A stretch of 18,069 nucleotides of DNA from Hymenobacter sp. (lineage in GTDB: Bacteria > Bacteroidota > Bacteroidia > Cytophagales > Hymenobacteraceae): positions 1 to 18,069 of the forward strand of contig JANYFQ010000493.1 of NCBI GenBank assembly GCA_025362615.1. The letters are read 5' to 3'. The translations under genes were made by a program, and so were the position numbers. Of this stretch, positions 18,001 through 18,069 are shown piece after piece. Within the stretch, counting starts at the first letter, position 1, and each line of letters starts with the position of its first letter. The notes beneath the pieces are model-generated. The model saw only the letters and a list, made by a program, of their open reading frames with translations, was not told where the DNA came from and made no database searches.

Positions 18001-18069
18001 CCTTGCTCAAACAGGAGCTGGAGGTCGTAAAGCCCGTCGGTTGCCGCCACAAAGGTGCCGGTGGCGTTC
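1..18069 (-). CDS. Giant modular T9SS-secreted surface protein (probable adhesin), partial at both ends
   Basis: One minus-strand frame is open across the whole window: 6,022 complete codons (plus positions 3-18068), no stop. Frame was checked at the left edge (YPNP, 24-35), 10836, 12984 and 18066, and all agree. Residue numbers used here count from the right edge: residue = (18069 - plus start of codon)/3. Domain order: five PA14/cadherin/Ig units (1-1851), cadherin-like, two DUF11-like, glycine-rich (about 2229-2756), DUF11-like, two SdrD-B/beta-helix modules, eight DUF11-like, cadherin-like, beta-sandwich, T9SS domain (ALYPNP near 6012). The product is expected to cross the outer membrane through T9SS and be anchored or released. 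Adhesion is inferred from domain content. No catalytic motif was recognised. The signal peptide and true N-terminus lie beyond the right edge, and the last few dozen residues beyond the left edge. The reading frame is certain; the specific ligand is unknown. Confidence 0.95.
67..362 (-). other. Pre-sorting beta-sandwich (PLPVELLSF domain)
   Basis: This domain of about 98 residues opens with PLPVELLSFSA (plus 342-362 codes PLPVELL). It contains LVWRTASERNNDHFDVERS, then YYRLKQVDTDGTVAYSPV just before the sorting domain. The pattern (LxWxTxSExNNxxFxVERS ... YYRLKQVDxDG) is the fibronectin-III-like domain that very often precedes the T9SS sorting signal in Bacteroidota. It is probably a structural spacer presenting the sorting domain. 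Its presence strongly supports both the frame and the Bacteroidota assignment. Confidence 0.88.
363..788 (-). other. Unclassified linker with putative Ig/cadherin-like fold
   Basis: About 142 residues, Asn/Thr/Gly-rich, beginning DNNSAYTATPSKGGTANQYN. Later parts read LPPGISLNPTTGQIFVSD and TTYAVNVITTDVFGGTN. The second half (LPPGIxLxPxTGxI ... Y.V.V.TTD) resembles the putative-Ig/cadherin-like repeats common in large adhesins. The first half has no motif I recognise; it may be a flexible hinge between the beta-rich stalk and the sorting region. Confidence 0.5.
789..1139 (-). other. Cadherin-like domain (DADG type)
   Basis: About 117 residues, starting APIAQSIVNN and ending PALYTIPV. Internal landmarks are SGTDADGTIASYTI, LTPTQASNLRFDPAGGFIG and FFNYTTTDNLGAVSA. 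This is the same pattern (xxDxDGxIxxYxIxxLP ... LTPxQAxxLxFxPxxxFxG ... FxYxxTDNxG) as the cadherin-like domains at 12189-12890 and in the units further right. The acidic DxDG and TDN motifs suggest calcium coordination, which is known for related cadherin-like folds but untested here. Confidence 0.75.
1140..4448 (-). repeat. Array of eight tandem DUF11-like domains
   Basis: Eight consecutive beta-sandwich repeats of 126-148 residues. In plus coordinates, C-terminal first: 1140-1559, 1560-1940, 1941-2360, 2361-2804, 2805-3224, 3225-3602, 3603-4037, 4038-4448. Most open with ADVxVxLSGPATxxxG or a close variant, continue through YTVTxxNNGPxPA (the third and fifth, counting from the N-terminus, have a related NxG in place of NNGP) and VQLPAGL, contain a YNxxTGxVxFP strand, and many end in DPxPxNN. 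NNGPxxA, LPxGL and terminal DPxPxNN are the DUF11/conserved-repeat signature found in bacterial surface proteins, where such arrays act as extended stalks. Copies are clearly diverged from each other, unlike the right-hand repeats. No cysteine is seen in this array. It projects from the C-terminal anchor region, so a stalk role is the natural inference. Confidence 0.88.
4449..4821 (-). other. Post-helix beta domain, copy 2
   Basis: About 124 residues following the second beta-helix. It starts around DYPIFTSALLSG and contains VAVTGFVGSAAGQVAFAGA, VDIYIADDSPANNGG, HGEGRTYVGTL, ASGNFSGTLTVP and TSEFGPNV. The order YPIxxSA ... xVxGxxxPG-like ... VxIYxAD ... GEGxxYxGT ... SGNFS ... TSEF is the domain that usually caps CSLREA/GSLRQA-type right-handed helix proteins. 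It is homologous to the domain at 6609-7043 and is probably structural. Confidence 0.7.
4822..6137 (-). other. Right-handed parallel beta-helix module, copy 2
   Basis: It begins with FGFNFDVITNTND then GQGSLRQFITNSNTLTN (plus about 6060-6137), a GSLRQ-type leader typical of secreted helix proteins. ETSIFMVPNG and RTRIDGTTQT follow, then Asn-rich coils with helix-type turns: FQVRGNLIGTT, GGIVNNNVLGFNGGSGLDYS, LTVRGNEFVQNG, VTIANNLIRDSNSNGIQL, ANTISGNTISGSG and IRVTQNSIFANG. Regularly spaced xVxxNxIxxNxxxGI turns support a parallel beta-helix. No polysaccharide-lyase or hydrolase active-site pattern was seen, so a binding or structural role is favoured. It is the homologue of 7044-8384. Confidence 0.78.
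6138..6608 (-). other. SdrD-B/carboxypeptidase-regulatory-like domain, copy 2
   Basis: About 157 residues, opening ALAGTVFEDVNYGGGAGR (plus 6555-6608). It continues with GATVELYDTFGNFVATTTS, GTYTFNVAPGNYTVRVLNAS, LLPVQTFVNGDVNRVGGEAP and ANTGTQS, reaching the FGFNFD linker. GxVFxDxNxxG ... VELYD ... G.YTF..APGNYTVRV is the SdrD-B-like, transthyretin-like fold common in adhesins. The VNYGGGxGR signature is shared with 8955-9359, marking the start of each duplicated module. Confidence 0.78.
6609..7043 (-). other. Post-helix beta domain, copy 1
   Basis: About 145 residues starting at FNYPILQSAVVVGA (YPIL near 7020-7043). It continues with VVITGYARPGSKIELFNTS, GFGEGPLYLGTVTEGG, NRFSFTIPIG and GGITSEYSGNVTVV. 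The match to a standard post-helix domain (YPxLxSA ... VxGYARPGSxIELF ... GxGEGxxYLGT ... FSFTxP ... TSEYSxN) is clearer here than in copy 2. It is directly followed by the VFEDVNYGGG start of the second module. Confidence 0.75.
7044..8384 (-). other. Right-handed parallel beta-helix module, copy 1
   Basis: It opens with MDFGFNFDAIVNTNNG then GQGSLRQFIANSNALTN. ETSIFMIADG, STTIDGTLQTLNIANG and a GADGVIGTADDV segment (plus about 7962-7997) that copy 2 lacks come next. Helix coils include ISGILITGNALGG, QITNNLIGFHGASGIEN, VTIQGNEIRGNAQ, LNNLVINNLGSGVDLSG, AVTVSGNTLQGNG, NTVSLNVVRGNAGDGILV and LSRNGVFGNGELGINLVN. The fold call rests on the repeating xVxxNxIxGNxxxGI turns. The DGxxGTxDD segment resembles calcium-loop motifs found between helix coils in other secreted proteins. 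Confidence 0.8.
8430..8954 (-). other. DUF642-like (galactose-binding-fold) domain inserted in copy 1
   Basis: About 175 residues with SATLTFTGLNTSNDDV, FIDRVEIVDVTTGTVVATGG, SFETPVL, YNPSGATWAFTAQSG, GSGIANGNALGSP, AGFVQGFSTISQTFSL, GTYTVRFRTAQR and QTVSVSVGG. The order NxSFExPxL ... YxPxGxxWxFxxxxG ... GxQxxFxQGxxxISQxxxLxxGTYxxxFxxAxR is the DUF642-like carbohydrate-binding jelly-roll seen in secreted bacterial and plant proteins. It sits between ANTGT (8955-8969) and a QSVA linker (about 8421-8429) that match consecutive flanks in copy 2, where this domain is absent. Carbohydrate binding is family-level inference. Confidence 0.75.
8955..9359 (-). other. SdrD-B/carboxypeptidase-regulatory-like domain, copy 1
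   Basis: About 135 residues opening INALSGKVFDDVNYGGGSGR. It continues with AGTRVELYTSADVFYGATTT, GSDGAYGFAQVPTGSYKLRV, ATGLVPVQTF, DDPDRVGGENPAG and ANTGT. It is a close homologue of 6138-6608: both share VFxDVNYGGGxGR, VELY, a Y.F..xPxGxYxxRVLN strand, GLxPVQTF, RVGGExP and ANTGT. It directly follows the DUF11-like domain at 9360-9800. Confidence 0.8.
9360..9800 (-). other. DUF11-like domain between glycine-rich domain and helix module
   Basis: About 147 residues: ADVVTTISSDVSSQVPGSPV, VLTVTTVNNGPGVALNVVQN, GGATYNQATGLVTFPNVPSL and STSTGDLDPQLTNNN. NNGPGxA, YNxxTGxVTFP and DxxPxxTNNN match the other DUF11-like copies. It joins the glycine-rich domain (ending GACPADV) to the first SdrD-B domain. 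Confidence 0.82.
9801..11384 (-). other. Glycine-rich surface domain (AgmC-like), cysteine-bracketed
   Basis: About 528 residues from LLCIAPST (Cys codon 11382) to GACPADV (Cys codon 9801). The first half has ordered motifs: INTYYPGLGTMTAGSSSLTV, LAPGDLVMVMQMQGGDLDVN, AGVYEYSLVTAYN, YQVVRIPLYRNVDLAANISA, GGVLVMDINGTLNF and IDMSGRGFRGGAG. The second half is glycine-rich (NTGGGGGANAGRGGVGG, MIMGGGGGAGTTNNG, GGGLVLIRAANVG, GGAGGTVLILCGASDGN) and ends in PGGNGTTFGFVQYGSG. This GDLVxVxQMQ ... GGVLxxDxxGTL ... GRGFRGG ... GGGGAGG architecture resembles the glycine-rich region of large secreted proteins of the AgmC type in myxobacteria and other bacteria. The function is not known; a surface-exposed binding or matrix role is inferred. 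Confidence 0.7.
11385..12188 (-). repeat. Two DUF11-like domains
   Basis: N-terminal one at 11808-12188: ADLATVVRGVTGPGGAQIF, ATTTNNGPGTANNVQLSIQL, LYNTATGLATFPNVNLGVGG and DQNPANN. C-terminal one at 11385-11807: ADIVVAISGPTRVLTNQSVL, TNLGPSTAIGVTLRAVLP, VYNAASGLVTWGTIGTL and GDPVAGNNN. They bridge the PA14/cadherin array and the glycine-rich domain. In the second copy the usual NNGP is NLGP. Confidence 0.82.
12189..12513 (-). other. Lone cadherin-like domain
   Basis: About 108 residues: APVVANTTNATLANTSPAVA, SATDADGSVVSYTVTGPAS, AANIGQLTYQPAAGFVGNAT, FTATDNSGLTSGSATYTIPV. It has DADG and TDNSG signatures and is a relative of 789-1139 and the unit domains. It occupies the place where a VAVADAA-type domain would be expected after the last PA14 unit, so it marks the transition from the large repeats to the DUF11-like stretch. 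Confidence 0.75.
12514..13478 (-). other. Repeat unit 5 (C-most, PA14 type B, no Ig-like domain)
   Basis: PA14 at 12891-13478, the longest copy (195 residues between cysteines against 170-179 elsewhere): VCQASYLDNATGSNGLTAEY, YAGDISALATGA, APGQRQVDATVNFLNGGG, ARYRGSIYLQAGTYTFTVN, SDDATFLFVGPDAL, TDGLYDLQLLYGQGNGG and VLCAGPA. The acidic pair DD lies at 13191-13196. An insert of about 15 residues containing DNGGGHGPRDGSG precedes GLYDLQLL. Cadherin-like at 12514-12890: LSLGLSGTDSDGTIAFYNIV, VVGQGLTPAQAATLTFDPNG, FSVTDNQGRSSNASAY. A lone cadherin-like domain follows instead of the Ig-like domain. This is the best match to a canonical PA14 domain in the window. Confidence 0.88.
13471..14732. repeat. 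53-bp perfect direct repeat pair
   Basis: Plus 13471-13523 and 14680-14732 are identical over 53 bases, 1,209 bp apart (exactly 403 codons, so in frame). They code the junction of an Ig-like domain's last strand and the following domain's VTVSAVCQA segment. Flanking sequence remains similar but not identical. A related, diverged copy lies near 17150-17203. Recombination between the pair would delete or add one complete unit without breaking the frame. Confidence 0.9.
13479..14687 (-). other. Repeat unit 4 (PA14 type A)
   Basis: PA14 at 14175-14687: VCQASYLDNTNSSNGLTAEY, FTRPGASLASQAAL, PPLRRIDAQVNF, LGRYRGSIYLAAGDYTFQVA, GLYDLQLLFERTGG and SLCAGPA. The acidic pair is absent (ASNLGAYLWVG). 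Cadherin-like at 13804-14174: APGLSGADFDGSVVLYNVLT, GGTAVALGQVLTVAQAAALT, FNVTDNQGRTSAASANTTLA. Ig-like at 13479-13803: PVAVADAASTAATAVTFALL, LNTATIDLVPATAGVIDDAV, GFAGTATASYSVQDSQGLTS. The DNA flanking its first cysteine is identical over 53 bp to that of unit 5. Confidence 0.87.
14688..15923 (-). other. Repeat unit 3 (PA14 type B)
   Basis: PA14 at 15384-15923: DTCQPSYLTN, NGLTGEYFAGYTGG, LRRLDAQLNNPS, SARYRGSISLAAGTTYTFSL, ADDFAALWIGPSAL, AGLYDLQVLYTQNG and ELCAGPA. The acidic pair DD lies at plus 15639-15644. Cadherin-like at about 15013-15383: SPGLSSSDADGTVAFYNVIS, GQALTPDEAATLTFQP, FNVTDNQGRTSAASANTTLA. Ig-like at 14688-15012: PVAVADAAATTAGVGVTFAL, GLNTATIDLVPGTPGTIDN, GFVGTATASYTVRDDQGLTS. 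Its cysteine motif (CQPSYLTN) differs from the CQASYLDN of the neighbours. Confidence 0.87.
15924..17159 (-). other. Repeat unit 2 (PA14 type A)
   Basis: PA14 at 16623-17159: VCQASYLDN, NGLTAEYYVRPG, APPLRRTDAQINF, GRYRGSIYLTAGTYTFQV, TGLYDLQLLYERN and TQLCAGPA. Cadherin-like at about 16240-16622: SPGLSFYTADPDGAIANALY, LRLGATNVVVGQSLTATQAA, FFSYNVTDEKGRTSAATNN. Ig-like at 15924-16239: PPVAVADAATMTTSTASVTF, AAINPATIDLVPGGALDN, GFAGTATASYTVQDNQGLTS. The PA14 acidic pair is absent (VSTTNGGAYLWLG), and the Ig-like domain has a shortened LTGND segment compared with its siblings. Confidence 0.85.
17160..18069 (-). other. Repeat unit 1 (N-most, partial)
   Basis: PA14 C-terminal part at 17895-18069 (TGTFVAATDGLYDLQLLFEQ ... 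SALCPGPA) with an extra cysteine in GGNCILSY (codon 17982). Cadherin-like domain at about 17485-17894 (GLTPAEAATLRFTPL, FTFTATDNQGRTAGAG). Ig/CshA-like domain at 17160-17484 (PVAVADAAGTAAGSNVTFNL, SINAATIDLVPGTVGVIDN, GSVTFTPTAGFVGTATASYT, VQDTQGLTSN). The cadherin-like domain is the most diverged of the five: its SAADAGGAVAF replaces the usual DxDG, which should weaken any calcium site. Confidence 0.8.

Larger units (their letters stand above)
12514..18069 (-). repeat. Tandem array of five PA14 + cadherin-like + Ig-like units
   Basis: The unit is PA14-like, then a DxDG cadherin-like domain, then a VAVADAA-type domain. The first PA14 cysteine falls at plus codons 17157, 15921, 14685 and 13476, giving steps of 412, 412 and 403 residues. 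The second PA14 cysteine falls at 17895, 16623, 15384, 14175 and 12891 (424, 413, 403, 428). Unit 1 (right) is cut by the window edge and unit 5 (left) lacks the third domain. Some blocks are near-identical in DNA, indicating recent duplication or gene conversion. More units could lie to the right. Confidence 0.9.

Noticed and set aside
12514..18069. CRISPR array or satellite DNA as explanation of the regular repeats
   Set aside because: The period is about 1.2 kb, the repeats are coding and in frame, and similarity follows protein domains.
1..18069. Promoters, terminators, RNA genes or intergenic regions
   Set aside because: The coding frame is uninterrupted across the window. No tRNA- or rRNA-like sequence and no stem-loop plus T-run was noticed.

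Overview
The window is the inside of one giant gene. On the minus strand a single reading frame (codons starting at plus-strand positions divisible by 3) is open from edge to edge. It has 6,022 complete codons and no stop, and neither its start nor its stop codon lies in the window. The translation is a modular, secreted surface protein that ends, at the left edge, in a type IX secretion (T9SS) sorting domain with an ALYPNP motif. A T9SS signal, very high G+C and a low-complexity Ala/Gly/Thr/Val/Asn-rich composition point to the Bacteroidota. A GC-rich member of the Cytophagales such as Hymenobacter is the best guess; this is an inference, not an identification.

Layout, read N- to C-terminus (right to left). 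18069-12514: five tandem units of about 403-412 residues, each a PA14-like domain, a DxDG cadherin-like domain and a VAVADAA-type Ig/CshA-like domain; the first unit is cut by the window edge and the last lacks the third domain. 12513-12189: a lone cadherin-like domain. 12188-11385: two DUF11-like domains. 11384-9801: a glycine-rich domain bracketed by cysteines. 9800-9360: one DUF11-like domain. 9359-4449: a large module present twice (SdrD-B-like domain, FGFNFD/GSLRQF linker, right-handed beta-helix, post-helix domain), with a DUF642-like domain added in the first copy only. 4448-1140: eight tandem DUF11-like domains. 1139-363: cadherin-like domains. 362-67: a pre-sorting beta-sandwich. 66-1: the start of the T9SS C-terminal domain.

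No second gene, RNA gene, promoter, terminator, insertion sequence or CRISPR array is supported. Long plus-strand open frames exist but are codon-register antisense shadows. The overall picture is a very large cell-surface or released adhesin (roughly 0.6 MDa for the visible part, estimated from residue count). The likely binding modules (PA14, glycine-rich, beta-helix, DUF642-like) are separated by stalk-like arrays. The most interesting points are the placement of cysteines at domain edges, an alternating A/B pattern of PA14 types, the unequal duplication of the beta-helix module, and direct DNA repeats that suggest ongoing recombination.
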